A DNA stretch of 42,980 bases, taken from assembly GCA_913009875.1 (NCBI GenBank), contig CAJVYS010000014.1, positions 1-42,980 on the forward strand, given 5' to 3'. The notes under the pieces were generated by a model that saw only the letters and a list, made by a program, of their open reading frames with translations, was not told the DNA's origin and searched no databases. Shown here one piece after another: positions 7,530 to 16,889 of the stretch (the stretch's first letter is position 1; each line of letters opens with the position of its first letter). The stretch is from an uncultured Gammaproteobacteria bacterium. GTDB lineage: Bacteria > Pseudomonadota > Gammaproteobacteria > SZUA-152. Position numbers and translations under genes: made by a program.

Positions 7530-8855
7530 CTATTTCTCACTATCCGCCTTGCCGCCCACCGTCACGATGACCATTTTATCCGGATGTATGCGGCGCTGGA
7601 AGGCATCCTTGATATCGGCGACGGTCACCGCCTCCACCTTGGCGTTAAAGGTATCGAGGTAATCCAGCGGCAGGTCGTAGAAACCGATCATGCCGATGTA
7701 ATCGATAATTTTCTTGTTGCTGGAAATACGCAATGGAAAGCCGCCGGTGATGTTCTTCTTCGCCGCTTCCAGCTCCTCTGTGCTGGGGCCTTCAGTGACG
7801 AAGGTCGCCAGGGTTTCGCGCATCACGGCGAGGGTTTCGCCGGCAGAGGCGTTGCGGGTCTGTGCACCGAGGGTATAGGGGCCCTTCTTGCGCATGGGGC
7901 GGAAGTAGCTGTAGGAACTGTAGGCCAGACCGCGTTTTTCACGAATCTCCTTCGACAGGCGCGCTACCAGGCCACTGCCACCGAGGATGTGGTTGCCCAC
8001 GTATAGCGGGAAGTAATCGGGGTCACCGCGTTTCATGCCCGCAGAGCCGAGGAGAATGTGGGTCTGCATGGAGGGATGCTCGATGTTGATCTCCACGGCC
8101 TCCGCCAGATCCTTTACCGCCGGCAATTCCGCCGCTGGCTTGCCCGCCGGCAGCTTGCCGATGATGCGTTCGGCGAGGGCCTCTGCCGCGCTGCGGTCGA
8201 GATCACCGACGATGGCGATCACGGCATTGCGGCCGACGTAATACTGTTGGTAGAAGGTGCGCAGCTTTTCGGCCGTCAGGGCCTTGACCGTCTTCTCTGT
8301 GCCGGAGGGCTGGCCGGCGTAGGGGTGGGCGCCGTACACGGCCTTGTAGAAGGCCTCGTCGGCCAGCGCGCCAGGGGATTGCTTGCGCTGCTGCAGGCCG
8401 ATGAGCATGCGACTGCGCTCGCGCTTGAAGGCGTCCTTGGGGAATTCCGGCTGGCTGATGATGGCCGTCAGGGTCTCCAGTGCGGGCTCCAGATACTGTC
8501 CGTCCGACAGGCTGCGCAGGCCAATGGTGGCCATATCACGATGTGCGCTGTTGCTGAAGCGTGCGCCAACGGACTCAAAGCGCTCGGAAATCTGGTGGGC
8601 CTCCAGTCCGCCCGCGCCTTCGCTCAGCAGGGCGTTGGTGAGCAGGGCGACGCCGCCATCGGTGCCATCGCGCGCGGCTCCGGCGTCGAAGGTCACGCGC
8701 AGGTCGATCATTGGCAGTTCGGGGGCGGGCACGAAGTATACGCGCGCGCCGTTGTCGGTGGTCCAGTGCTGGATCTGCAGCCCGGCAAAGGCTGCAGTGC
8801 CGCCCAGCAAAGCAGTCATTGATACAAAAAACAAGACAAAAAACTTAGTGCGCAT
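7530..8855 (-). CDS. M16 peptidase-family protein lacking the zinc motif (partner subunit)
   Basis: The 441-residue protein has a signal peptide (MRTKFFVLFFVSMTALLGGTA, cleavage near AFA|G) and two M16 (pitrilysin/MPP-like) domains. Where active members have HxxEH, this sequence reads LLTNALLSEGAGG, so zinc ligands are missing. The second domain keeps the Arg/Tyr-rich stretch (IREKRGLAYSSYSYF) typical of non-catalytic subunits. M16B proteins often work as a catalytic plus a non-catalytic pair. The start at 8855 follows GGAGG by 5 nt and overlaps the 3' end of the zinc-competent partner by 11 nt, which suggests translational coupling and a periplasmic heterodimer. Confidence 0.9.
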   Translation of the reverse strand: MRTKFFVLFFVSMTALLGGTAAFAGLQIQHWTTDNGARVYFVPAPELPMIDLRVTFDAGAARDGTDGGVALLTNALLSEGAGGLEAHQISERFESVGARFSNSAHRDMATIGLRSLSDGQYLEPALETLTAIISQPEFPKDAFKRERSRMLIGLQQRKQSPGALADEAFYKAVYGAHPYAGQPSGTEKTVKALTAEKLRTFYQQYYVGRNAVIAIVGDLDRSAAEALAERIIGKLPAGKPAAELPAVKDLAEAVEINIEHPSMQTHILLGSAGMKRGDPDYFPLYVGNHILGGSGLVARLSKEIREKRGLAYSSYSYFRPMRKKGPYTLGAQTRNASAGETLAVMRETLATFVTEGPSTEELEAAKKNITGGFPLRISSNKKIIDYIGMIGFYDLPLDYLDTFNAKVEAVTVADIKDAFQRRIHPDKMVIVTVGGKADSEK

Positions 8856-10299
8856 GCTGGCCTCCATGGGCGGCAGGGGTGGTGCTGGTCATTGCTTGGG
8901 GTTTCAGGACGGCAACCGTCAATCGGTCTTCGCTGAGATACTTGTTGGCCACCTCGCGGATCTGCTCCGGGGTCACGGCCTTGAGGTGATCCATGTATTC
9001 ATCCATCAGACGCCAGTCCAGCCCCACCGTTTCCAGGGTGCCGATCTGCATCGCCTGATAGAAGATGGAGTCCTTTTCATACACCTTGGAGGCCAGCACC
9101 TGGGCCTTGATGCGATCCAGTTCGTCCTGCGTTACCAGCTCGGTCTTGAAGCGGTCGATCTCGGCGCGGATGGCCTTTTCCAGCTCCGCGATGCTGACGT
9201 CCTTGGACGGCGTGCCACTGATCACCAGCATGCCGCCGAGGCGGGAATGCAGGTCATAGCCGGCACCCACGCTGGCGGCGATCTGCTGGCCGCGAATCAG
9301 GTTGCGGGTGAAGCGGGCGCTCTCACCACCGTCCAGCACGCCGGCCAGCATGTCGATGGCATAGGGTTCCCACTCGGCCTCGGTGGTTTTTATTACCGGC
9401 GTTTTGTAACCCATGATGATGAACGGCAGCTGCGCGGGAGCCTTCACCGTAATGCGGCGGATGCCGCGCTGCTCGATCTCGCGCTGCGGTTTTACTGCGG
9501 GCACCGGGCGTGGCTTGAGCGGGCCGTAATACTTCTTCGCCAGCTCGACCACTTGCTGCGGATCCACATCGCCGGCCACCACCAGGGTGGCATTGTTGGG
9601 CGCGTACCAGTGCTGATACCACTGCTGCAGATCGTCGATGGTGAGGTTGTCGAGGTCATCCATCCAGCCGATGATGGGATTGTGATAGGGGCTGGTGACG
9701 AAGGCGGCGGCGTTGAACTGCTCGTAGGTCAGCGACTGCGGTTTGTCTTCGGTGCGCATGCGGCGTTCTTCCATCACTACCAGCACCTCTTTTTTTATCT
9801 CCTCGGGATTGAGCAGCAGGTTCTGCATGCGATCCGCCTCCAGCTCGAAGCTGATGGCCAGACGGTTCTTTTCCAGCTGTTGGAAATAGGCGGTGTAGTC
9901 CTGTCCGGTAAAGGCGTTTTCACGCCCGCCATTGGCGGCGATGATGCGCGAGAACTCATTCGGTCCGTGTTTTTTCGTGCCCTTGAACATCATGTGCTCC
10001 AGCACATGTGAGGCACCGGTAATGCCACCGTGCTCGTAGCTGGAGCCGACCTTGTACCAGATCTGCGATACCACCACCGGGGCACGATGATCCTCCTTGA
10101 TGATGATCTTCATGCCGTTGTTGAGCTTGTATTCGTGCACGCCGTTGGCGGAAGAAATCGGCGTTGCCGTGATCTCTTCGACGGCGGGGGGCTCGGCAAC
10201 GGGGCTGGCGGTGGGCGGTGTGGCACAGCCCGCGAGGGTGGCGGCGGACACAGCCGCCACGACAAACGCGGCAGTTCGGGTCTTCAGCAATCGTTTCAT
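8845..10299 (-). CDS. Zinc-dependent M16 family peptidase, lipoprotein
   Basis: A 484-residue periplasmic peptidase. The N-terminus has a lipobox (LAGC, Cys25), so it is probably membrane-attached. The M16 zinc site HVLEH is at residues 98-102 with a downstream ELEAD supplying the third ligand; the second domain follows with GGESARFTRNLIR. The C-terminus is His-rich (AAHGGQHAH), which could bind metal. The start ATG at 10299 follows AGGG by about 7 nt; the same frame stays open upstream through antisense ftsY DNA, which is not coding. It is transcribed with the inactive partner at 7530-8855 and divergently from ftsY, an arrangement common in gammaproteobacteria. Confidence 0.93.
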   Translation of the reverse strand: MKRLLKTRTAAFVVAAVSAATLAGCATPPTASPVAEPPAVEEITATPISSANGVHEYKLNNGMKIIIKEDHRAPVVVSQIWYKVGSSYEHGGITGASHVLEHMMFKGTKKHGPNEFSRIIAANGGRENAFTGQDYTAYFQQLEKNRLAISFELEADRMQNLLLNPEEIKKEVLVVMEERRMRTEDKPQSLTYEQFNAAAFVTSPYHNPIIGWMDDLDNLTIDDLQQWYQHWYAPNNATLVVAGDVDPQQVVELAKKYYGPLKPRPVPAVKPQREIEQRGIRRITVKAPAQLPFIIMGYKTPVIKTTEAEWEPYAIDMLAGVLDGGESARFTRNLIRGQQIAASVGAGYDLHSRLGGMLVISGTPSKDVSIAELEKAIRAEIDRFKTELVTQDELDRIKAQVLASKVYEKDSIFYQAMQIGTLETVGLDWRLMDEYMDHLKAVTPEQIREVANKYLSEDRLTVAVLKPQAMTSTTPAAHGGQHAH

Positions 10300-10440
10300 T
10301 ATAATCCCTGTGCTTGGTGGGGCTCGGATTGATTCGTGGCTGACGATGGTCGGCCACGAGTGGTAGCATAGCCTACTTAATAAAATGTTCCCGGCAAACC
10401 ACAAAGCCGGCGAACCGAAACACTGTGACCCCTGCCGCCC

Positions 10441-11517
10441 ATGTTTGGTTTCATCAAAAAGAACAAGTCGACACCGGAATCCACGGATTCCGCCGTCGAG
10501 GATACCCCCGTAACAGCCAAGGCTGAAATGCCTGACGAGAGCACCGCCGTGCCGCCATCGGCCGAGCCAGCGGAAAAGGAAAGCAAGGGCGGCCTTTTCG
10601 CCCGTCTCGCCCAGGGTCTGAAGCGTACCCGCAGCGGCATCACCGAGGGCGTCGCCAGCCTGGTGATGGGCAAGAAGGCCATCGACGACGATGTGCTGGA
10701 AGAGATCGAGACCCTGCTGCTGACCAGCGATGTGGGCATCGAGGCCACCCAGGAGATCGTTGCCGATCTCACCCAGCGTGTATCGCGCAAGCAGCTGAAG
10801 GACGCCGACGCCCTGTTCGATGCCCTGCGTGAGAACATGCGGCACATCCTCGAACCTGTTGCCAAGCCATTGCTGGCCCGGGCCGACAATGCCCCCTTCG
10901 TAATCCTCATGGTCGGCATCAACGGTGCCGGCAAGACGACGACTATCGGCAAGCTGGCCAAGCGTTTCCAGAGCGAGGGTAAGAGCGTGATGCTGGCCGC
11001 CGGCGACACCTTCCGCGCCGCCGCCGTGGAGCAACTGCAGGAATGGGGGCGCCGCAACGAGATTTCGGTGATCGCCCAGCACAGCGGCGCCGACTCCGCT
11101 TCGGTGATCTTCGATGCCCTGCAATCGGCCAAATCCAAGGGTGTCGATGTGCTCATCGCCGACACCGCCGGACGCCTGCACACCCAGGCCAACCTCATGG
11201 AGGAGCTGAAGAAGGTGCGCCGCGTGATCACCAAGCTGGACGAAAATGCCCCGCACGAGGTGATGCTGGTGCTGGACGCCAGTATCGGCCAGAACGCCGT
11301 GGTACAGGCCGAACAATTCCGCGAGGCCGTCGGCGTCTCCGGCATCGCCATGACCAAGCTCGACGGCACCGCCAAGGGCGGCGTGATCTTCGCCGTCGCC
11401 AAGCGACTCGGCCTGCCGATCCGTTTCATCGGCGTCGGCGAGGGCATCGACGACCTGCGGCCCTTCGACGCCGGCGAATTTGTCGATGCGTTGCTGGCGC
11501 GCCAGTCCGCAGATTAA
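10441..11517 (+). CDS. ftsY: Signal recognition particle receptor FtsY
   Basis: The 358-residue GTPase receives ribosome-nascent chain-SRP complexes at the inner membrane and passes them to SecYEG. Residues 1-60 are the acidic, low-complexity A region; the helical N domain follows (about 60-145, with KAIDDDVLEEIETLLLTSDVG), then the G domain with the P-loop GINGAGKTTTIGKLA, the DTFRAAAVEQL insertion-box segment, DTAGRLHT and the base-specifying TKLDGTAKGG. It heads the ftsY-ftsE-ftsX-rpoH run, but a repeat-filled spacer of 226 bp separates it from ftsE. Confidence 0.97.
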   Translation: MFGFIKKNKSTPESTDSAVEDTPVTAKAEMPDESTAVPPSAEPAEKESKGGLFARLAQGLKRTRSGITEGVASLVMGKKAIDDDVLEEIETLLLTSDVGIEATQEIVADLTQRVSRKQLKDADALFDALRENMRHILEPVAKPLLARADNAPFVILMVGINGAGKTTTIGKLAKRFQSEGKSVMLAAGDTFRAAAVEQLQEWGRRNEISVIAQHSGADSASVIFDALQSAKSKGVDVLIADTAGRLHTQANLMEELKKVRRVITKLDENAPHEVMLVLDASIGQNAVVQAEQFREAVGVSGIAMTKLDGTAKGGVIFAVAKRLGLPIRFIGVGEGIDDLRPFDAGEFVDALLARQSAD

Positions 11518-11524
11518 GGATTTT

Positions 11525-11704
11525 GCCACAGAGGCACGGAGGCCACAGAGAAATACAAATTGTCCGTCATTCCGGGCGAAGCGCAGCGTAGACCCGGAAT
11601 CCAGTACTCGAAGCTCCCCTTTCCTGGATTCCGGCCTGCGCCAGAATGACGAGCTAGCTTTTGATCTCAAAGGGTTTTCTCTGTGGCCTCCGTGCCTCTG
11701 TGGC
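11525..11704. repeat. Nested inverted repeats in the ftsY-ftsE spacer
   Basis: The outer arms, 11525-11553 and 11676-11704, are perfect 29-bp complements of the CCACAGAGGCACGGAGG family. Inside lie CGTCATTC/GAATGACG (11565-11572 and 11644-11651) and CCGGAATCCAG/CTGGATTCCGG (11594-11604 and 11624-11634), a different family. The whole 180 bp can fold as one long cruciform. It looks like one palindromic repeat inserted in the loop of another. Confidence 0.85.
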
Positions 11705-11743
11705 GAGCAATAAAATGACAAACTTCAGCAACAACACCGTCCC

Positions 11744-12430
11744 ATGATCCAGTTCGATAATGTCAGCAAGCGCTACCCCGGCGGCCACGAGGCCCTGTCC
11801 GGGGTCAGCTTTCACATTCAGCCGGGCGAGATGGCCTTTCTCACCGGCCACTCCGGCGCCGGCAAGAGCAGCCTGCTGAAGCTCATCGCGTTGATCGAAC
11901 GCAGCAGCCGCGGGCAGGTGTTCGTCGACGGGCAGAACCTGTCGCGGCTGAAGGGCCGCCACATCCCCCATCTACGGCGCAAGATCGGCATCGTCTTCCA
12001 GAGCCACAACCTGCTCTTCGACCGCACCGTGTTCGACAACGTGGCCCTGCCGCTGATCATCGCCGGCTATCACCAAAGCGAGGTGGGTCGCCGGGTGCGC
12101 GCGGCGCTGGACAAGGTGGGCCTGCTGAACCGTGACAAGGCCTACCCCATCACCCTCTCTGGCGGCGAGCAGCAGCGTGTCGGTATTGCCCGTGCGGTGG
12201 TCAACCGTCCACCGCTGCTGCTGGCCGACGAGCCCACCGGCAATCTCGACCCGGAACTGTCGCGCGAGATCATGGGCCTGTTCGAGGAATTCAACCGCGT
12301 CGGCGTGTCGGTGCTCATCGCCACCCACGATCATGACCTCATCTCGCGCCTCGACCACCGCCTGCTGACCCTCAGCGGTGGCCGTCTGGTCCGCGACGGG
12401 CGCACGGGTGAACTGGCGGCGTCGGCATGA
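11744..12430 (+). CDS. ftsE: Cell division ATP-binding protein FtsE
   Basis: A 228-residue ABC ATPase. Walker A is [13 protein letters not shown] (about residues 36-48), the signature is [16 protein letters not shown], Walker B is [12 protein letters not shown] and the switch His is in IATHDHDL. The start ([14 protein letters not shown]) is typical. FtsE pairs with FtsX to form a type VII ABC complex at the divisome that activates periplasmic murein hydrolases through EnvC or related proteins. It overlaps ftsX by the 4-nt ATGA, indicating coupled translation. The ribosome binding site is weak. Confidence 0.97.
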   Translation: MIQFDNVSKRYPGGHEALSGVSFHIQPGEMAFLTGHSGAGKSSLLKLIALIERSSRGQVFVDGQNLSRLKGRHIPHLRRKIGIVFQSHNLLFDRTVFDNVALPLIIAGYHQSEVGRRVRAALDKVGLLNRDKAYPITLSGGEQQRVGIARAVVNRPPLLLADEPTGNLDPELSREIMGLFEEFNRVGVSVLIATHDHDLISRLDHRLLTLSGGRLVRDGRTGELAASA

Positions 12431-13425
12431 AACGCAATACTCGCAAGCCCCGCCCCCGTGCCGTCGAAACGGAAGCGCGCAGCAGGCCTGCGCAGCAACC
12501 GCGAGGCAAGATCAACGCCTACTTCACCCACCATCTGTGGGTGCTGGTGTCCTCTCTCGGCCAGCTGTGGCGCACGCCCTTTTCCACCCTGATGACGACG
12601 GCGGTGATTGGCATTGCCCTGGCCCTGCCCGCAGGGCTGCACGTGTTGCTGAACAATGTGCAGCAGCTCTCCTCGGGTTGGGATGATTCGGCGCAGGTAT
12701 CGCTGTTCATCAAGCAGGGCGTGCCGGAGGAGCGCATCCGGTCGCTGGCGGACAAGCTGCGCGATTGGGACGGCGTGGCCGAGGTGCGCTACATCTCCCG
12801 CGAGCAGGCGCTGGCCGAATTCCGTGAGCTGTCCGGTTTCGGCGATGCCTTGGACTCACTGGCGGAAAACCCCCTGCCGGCGGTACTGGTGCTGCGTCCC
12901 ACGCTGACACAGGCGGAACCGGTGCCGATGGAGCAACTGCTGGAGCGCCTGCGCCAGCTCGATGCGGTGGATCAGGCGCAGCTGGACATGGAGTGGGTTC
13001 GCCGCCTCAACGGCATTATCGAAGTCGGCAAGCGCGGCGCCCTGCTGCTCGGTGCGCTGCTGGCCATGGCCATCCTGTTGGTGGTGGGCAACACCATCCG
13101 CCTGACCATCTACGCCCGCCGCGAGGAGATCATCATCACCAAGCTGATCGGTGCCACCAATGCCTTCATCCGCCGCCCCTTTCTTTACACCGGCTTCTGG
13201 TATGGACTGATGGGTGCCATCGTTGCCTGGCTCCTGGTCGCTGTTTTCCTCGGCCTGCTCAGTGCGCCGGTGAGCCGGCTATCCTCTCTCTACGACAGCC
13301 AATTTCGGCTCGGCGGACTGGACTTCATTACCAGTCTTTCCTTGCTTCTATCGGGCATATTCCTCGGTCTCGTCGGCTCTTGGCTGGCGGTCGGTCGACA
13401 TCTGCAAGCCATTGAGCCTACATGA
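12427..13425 (+). CDS. ftsX: Cell division permease-like protein FtsX
   Basis: The 332-residue membrane partner of FtsE. An N-terminal cytoplasmic tail of about 50 basic residues leads to TM1 (TAVIGIALALPAGLHVLL), a periplasmic domain (about 75-190) that recruits hydrolase activators, then three C-terminal TM helices (LLGALLAMAILLVVG, FWYGLMGAIVAWLLVAVFLGL, LLLSGIFLGLVGSWLAVG). The IYARREEIIITKLIGATNAFIRRPF loop is the family's coupling region to FtsE. It starts inside the ftsE stop (ATGA). Confidence 0.96.
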   Translation: MKRNTRKPRPRAVETEARSRPAQQPRGKINAYFTHHLWVLVSSLGQLWRTPFSTLMTTAVIGIALALPAGLHVLLNNVQQLSSGWDDSAQVSLFIKQGVPEERIRSLADKLRDWDGVAEVRYISREQALAEFRELSGFGDALDSLAENPLPAVLVLRPTLTQAEPVPMEQLLERLRQLDAVDQAQLDMEWVRRLNGIIEVGKRGALLLGALLAMAILLVVGNTIRLTIYARREEIIITKLIGATNAFIRRPFLYTGFWYGLMGAIVAWLLVAVFLGLLSAPVSRLSSLYDSQFRLGGLDFITSLSLLLSGIFLGLVGSWLAVGRHLQAIEPT

Positions 13426-13594
13426 GTATTTTTGTCTCCGCCCGACAGACCGCATCTCTCCCATTAACCATAAAAAAAATCAATATTAGGGAACTATGAT
13501 TTCTTTTGGCACTCGTACCGTTTGACTGCTAGACTTCTCGGTGAAAAGGGAAGACGTGGGTCGTTAAATAGCGATGATATTGGGAGGAGTTGTC

Positions 13595-14449
<855 letters not shown>

Positions 14450-14783
14450 GTCTTCAGGTCACGCAGAGGACGTAATCTATTATTGCCCGGATGCTTCATG
14501 AATTTGCATAAAGACCGTGCAGGGCTTGGGTTTCACAGGGCCTTGGTTTGACAAAAAGTCTCGAAGACGTTTCGTACCCGATACACTCGCTCCGCTCGCG
14601 GGGCAGGTCCTCTCGGTGATGACGAGCGACTGAGAGAATATTTCCTGTGGATATAGCGGAATAAAAGCTACCGCGTCCTGCTCTCGCTCCTTACCTGCGT
14701 CCATGCAGGTAATGAACAAGCGAGATTATGCATAACGTCATGAAATATCCGAGTTAGAAGTGCCCTTCAGCTCGCCCATTGTC
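14450..14783. other. Gene-free stretch between rpoH and its terminator; possible non-coding RNA
   Basis: I see no convincing protein gene in the 531 bp between rpoH and the outer-membrane protein gene. A 79-codon minus-strand frame (14480-14719) has no ribosome binding site or recognisable features. Inside are a CTCGCTCCGCTCGCGGGG hairpin (about 14588), a TACCTGC/GCAGGTA hairpin near 14692, and a TTGACA at about 14549. A strong terminator follows at 14784-14809. The stretch could be the rpoH 3' untranslated region or encode a small RNA. Confidence 0.35.
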
Positions 14784-14809
14784 AAAAGGCCGCATTCGCG
14801 GCCTTTTTT
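14784..14809 (+). terminator. Rho-independent terminator
   Basis: AAAAGGCCGC, loop ATTC, GCGGCCTTTT, then a further TT: a 10-bp perfect stem, 4-nt loop and U-tract. It lies about 335 bp after the rpoH stop and ends either rpoH read-through transcription or a separate small transcript from 14450-14780. It also insulates the outer-membrane protein gene at 14981. Confidence 0.9.
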
Positions 14810-14980
14810 ATTTGTCAGCAGCGCAACCCTGAAATTTCCCACAAACCAGTACTGCGATTCCAGCAGTGCGTAAGGGTGTCAATATGGATTTTCCGGTAAC
14901 ATGCCCCCCAAAACACTGTGCATTAACTTGGAAAAGGCGTAACAAATTTACGTCTTTCTCTGCAGCAAGGAAGAAAAAGC

Positions 14981-15802
14981 ATGATTCGATATTTGCTTAC
15001 CGGTGTGGTGCTCTTCACTTTGCCATTTGCCCCTCTCACGCAGGCAAGTCCGCAGTCGTATACGGCCTATGACAACATTGTGCTGTGGCTGGGTGTCTCC
15101 GCCCTCGACTTCGGCTACAAGGAATTTACCCCGGGAGGTGATCTGTTCAACCGTGAAGACGGTGTCTTGCCTGGTGGACGCCTTGGCCTGGAGTATCACT
15201 GGGACAACAAGCGCTTCAGTCTCGACCTCACTCATCATAACGGAGTCGCCGATTACGACGGTCAGACTCAGGGTGGTGTGCCACTGACCACCCTCACTGA
15301 CGAGACCGTTACCCATCTGAGCTTTACCTTGGGCAGTATGGCTGAAACAGTTGACGGCACCAGCGCCTACTGGGGGCTGGGATATCGTCACTGGCGGCGA
15401 AACATCCGTTCAAAAGGGAGGGTGCAGGGGTTGCTGGAGACCTACATGTGGCCTTACGTGCTGCTTGGCCTGCGGAGTGGAGTCTGGCGGGGTGACGGTA
15501 GTCACTTAATGCTGGATGGGCGCCTCGTCTATCCTGTATCGCCAAAGATGCGGGTAGAGTCAAATAGTTTTGATTCGATGATACTGAATCTGAATAGCAC
15601 ACCAGGCCTGCGTCTGGCCCTGCCTTGGCGTATGCGCTGGCAGCGACTGCACGTGGAACTCGAACCCGCAGTGGAGCTCTGGCGCATTACCCGTAGCGCC
15701 GCGAAGGAGGTCACCATCAATGGCGTATCCACGGGCTATACAATCTACGAGCCTTCCAGCACCACGTTACAACCGAGCATCACACTCTCCGTGGGATTTT
15801 AG
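14981..15802 (+). CDS. Predicted outer-membrane beta-barrel protein (273 aa)
   Basis: A signal peptide (about residues 1-23, ending TQAS) is followed by a chain of alternating polar/aromatic strands, for example WLGVSALDFGYKEF, RFSLDLTHHNGVADYDG and SAYWGLGYRHWRRN. The chain ends in TLSVGF; a terminal Phe on an amphipathic strand is the BAM-complex recognition signal of outer-membrane beta-barrels. No specific family is recognised and the function is unknown. AAGGAAG precedes the ATG. It is a single gene, insulated by the terminator at 14784-14809. Confidence 0.75.
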   Translation: MIRYLLTGVVLFTLPFAPLTQASPQSYTAYDNIVLWLGVSALDFGYKEFTPGGDLFNREDGVLPGGRLGLEYHWDNKRFSLDLTHHNGVADYDGQTQGGVPLTTLTDETVTHLSFTLGSMAETVDGTSAYWGLGYRHWRRNIRSKGRVQGLLETYMWPYVLLGLRSGVWRGDGSHLMLDGRLVYPVSPKMRVESNSFDSMILNLNSTPGLRLALPWRMRWQRLHVELEPAVELWRITRSAAKEVTINGVSTGYTIYEPSSTTLQPSITLSVGF

Positions 15803-15831
15803 GGGGCGGGACACAAATTTCGGGCACGTAT

Positions 15832-15866
15832 CATAGAAAATGGGCAGGTATACAACCCGCCCATTC
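15832..15866 (-). terminator. Terminator for the DUF4426 gene (minus strand), shared intergenic hairpin
   Basis: AATGGGC..GGT, loop ATACA, ACC..GCCCATT at 15839-15865 form a hairpin with one mismatch. Read on the minus strand it is followed by TTTTCT, so it suits termination of the DUF4426 transcript ending at 15888. On the plus strand there is no U-tract, though it may still slow transcription from the outer-membrane gene. Confidence 0.65.
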
Positions 15867-15887
15867 AAACTTGCCTGAAGAGCCGAC

Positions 15888-16343
15888 TTACCGGGTGTAG
15901 AATTTCTGGCGGAACTTCACCGAGAAAGGTTTGCCGCCGTCTTCGGGGGCGATCTTGATGTCGAAGGCCAGCGTCTCGTCTGCTGTGACGTGAAACACGC
16001 TGATGTAATAGATCGCATCGCCTTCGTCGATTTCGCGCACCTTGAAGTCGCGCAGCTGGCCGGTCAGGTTGCTGGCGCTGGCCTTGATCTTGGCCCGCAC
16101 CGGCTTGCCGATGGGTGACACGCCATGATTATCCTTCATTACCGAAAGGGTAAACATACCGCGGTTTTTACTCCGGGTAATATCGTAGGCCTTGGCCATG
16201 TTCGGCTGCAGCGTATCGGTATTAAAGGCGCTGAAGTGCACCGTATATTCACCCACCTTGATGGGTGTCGCGGCTTGGGCGCCCAGCGTAAAAAAGGCAA
16301 ACAGCACTACAGCAGCGAGTTGATTGATTGTTTTGATTGTCAT
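15888..16343 (-). CDS. DUF4426 domain-containing exported protein
   Basis: The 151-residue product has a signal peptide (about 1-23, ending GAQAA) and one DUF4426 domain with the signature VGEYTVHFSAFNTDTL, then PNMAKAYDITRSKNRG and LSVMKDN. Members are periplasmic proteins of unknown function, mostly in gammaproteobacteria. The ATG at 16343 follows GGAGGGGG; an upstream in-frame start at 16379 would place residues before the signal peptide and is rejected. It is divergent from rpoZ and ends at the hairpin 15832-15866. Confidence 0.9.
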   Translation of the reverse strand: MTIKTINQLAAVVLFAFFTLGAQAATPIKVGEYTVHFSAFNTDTLQPNMAKAYDITRSKNRGMFTLSVMKDNHGVSPIGKPVRAKIKASASNLTGQLRDFKVREIDEGDAIYYISVFHVTADETLAFDIKIAPEDGGKPFSVKFRQKFYTR

Positions 16344-16558
16344 TATAGTCCCCCTCCAGTTCGTATTCGCATAAACCACCTCAAGTTGACACCTTCTGGA
16401 AATTGCACGGTTATGTCAAGGCGTCGGCCTGCCGCTCGGTAAAGGGTATACTGACTATAACGTCCTGAAGTGCCAATATATTTAGGTTCTGTGCTGGCAT
16501 CTCCCGGGCATTTTTTGTAGACTTGCGCGGCTACGCAATCCCCCCTAGGAGCTACACG

Positions 16559-16819
16559 ATGGCACGAGTCACCATTGAAGACTGTCTGGACAACGTCGAC
16601 AACCGCTTTGAGCTGGTTCTGCTGGCCAGCAAGCGCGCCCGACAGCTGGCTGCCGGCAAAGAGCCGCTGGTCGACTGGGAAAACGACAAGCCCACCGTCG
16701 TCGCCCTGCGCGAGATCAGCGAAGGCCTGATTACCAACAAGATTCTCGACGAAGTGGCCGCGCAAGAGCATGCGCAGGAATCCATCGTCAGTGAAGAAGA
16801 GGTGCAGGAGTCCCTGTAA
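16559..16819 (+). CDS. rpoZ: RNA polymerase omega subunit RpoZ
   Basis: 86 residues ([20 protein letters not shown], then ASKRARQL and [15 protein letters not shown]), the standard omega sequence. Omega helps fold the beta-prime subunit and forms part of ppGpp site 1. The ATG at 16559 follows AGGAG by 7 nt. It is directly upstream of spoT, whose product makes and degrades ppGpp, the conserved rpoZ-spoT pairing. gmk, often just upstream, is absent and replaced by the divergent DUF4426 gene. Confidence 0.96.
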   Translation: MARVTIEDCLDNVDNRFELVLLASKRARQLAAGKEPLVDWENDKPTVVALREISEGLITNKILDEVAAQEHAQESIVSEEEVQESL

Positions 16820-16831
16820 CCCACTAGTTTA

Positions 16832-16862
16832 GTGGTCCGTCAACACTAACTTGATGGGGCAC
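16832..16862. repeat. Conserved-arm hairpin upstream of spoT (copy 1)
   Basis: GTGGTCCGTCAA (16832-16843) pairs with TTGATGGGGCAC (16851-16862) around a 7-nt loop. A second copy with nearly the same arms but a different loop lies at 34483-34512, just upstream of pilK. Here it lies 27 nt before the GTG start of spoT and 12 nt after rpoZ, so it may act in the rpoZ-spoT message. Confidence 0.6.
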
Positions 16863-16889
16863 TAGCAAACTGCCTTTCCCGGGGGCCCG

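Noticed and set aside
10377-11447. A 356-codon minus-strand frame opposite ftsY
   Set aside because: ftsY on the plus strand has all SRP-GTPase motifs; the opposite frame has Ser/Arg-rich shadow composition and no motif.
8845-11721. A single 958-codon minus-strand frame covering the M16 gene and antisense ftsY
   Set aside because: Only the part from 10299 matches M16 peptidases and begins with a signal peptide and ribosome binding site. The upstream part is antisense to ftsY and to repeats.
12142-12368. Open frames in other registers within ftsE and ftsX
   Set aside because: They are internal shadows of strongly conserved ABC transporter genes.
13505-13525. A sigma-54-like TTGGCAC upstream of rpoH
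   Set aside because: The expected GC at the -12 element reads GT after GG-N10, so the site does not fit; only the -24 half looks right.
14480-14719. A 79-codon minus-strand ORF between rpoH and its terminator
   Set aside because: No ribosome binding site and no domain; it spans a palindromic stretch and is antisense to the likely rpoH 3' region.
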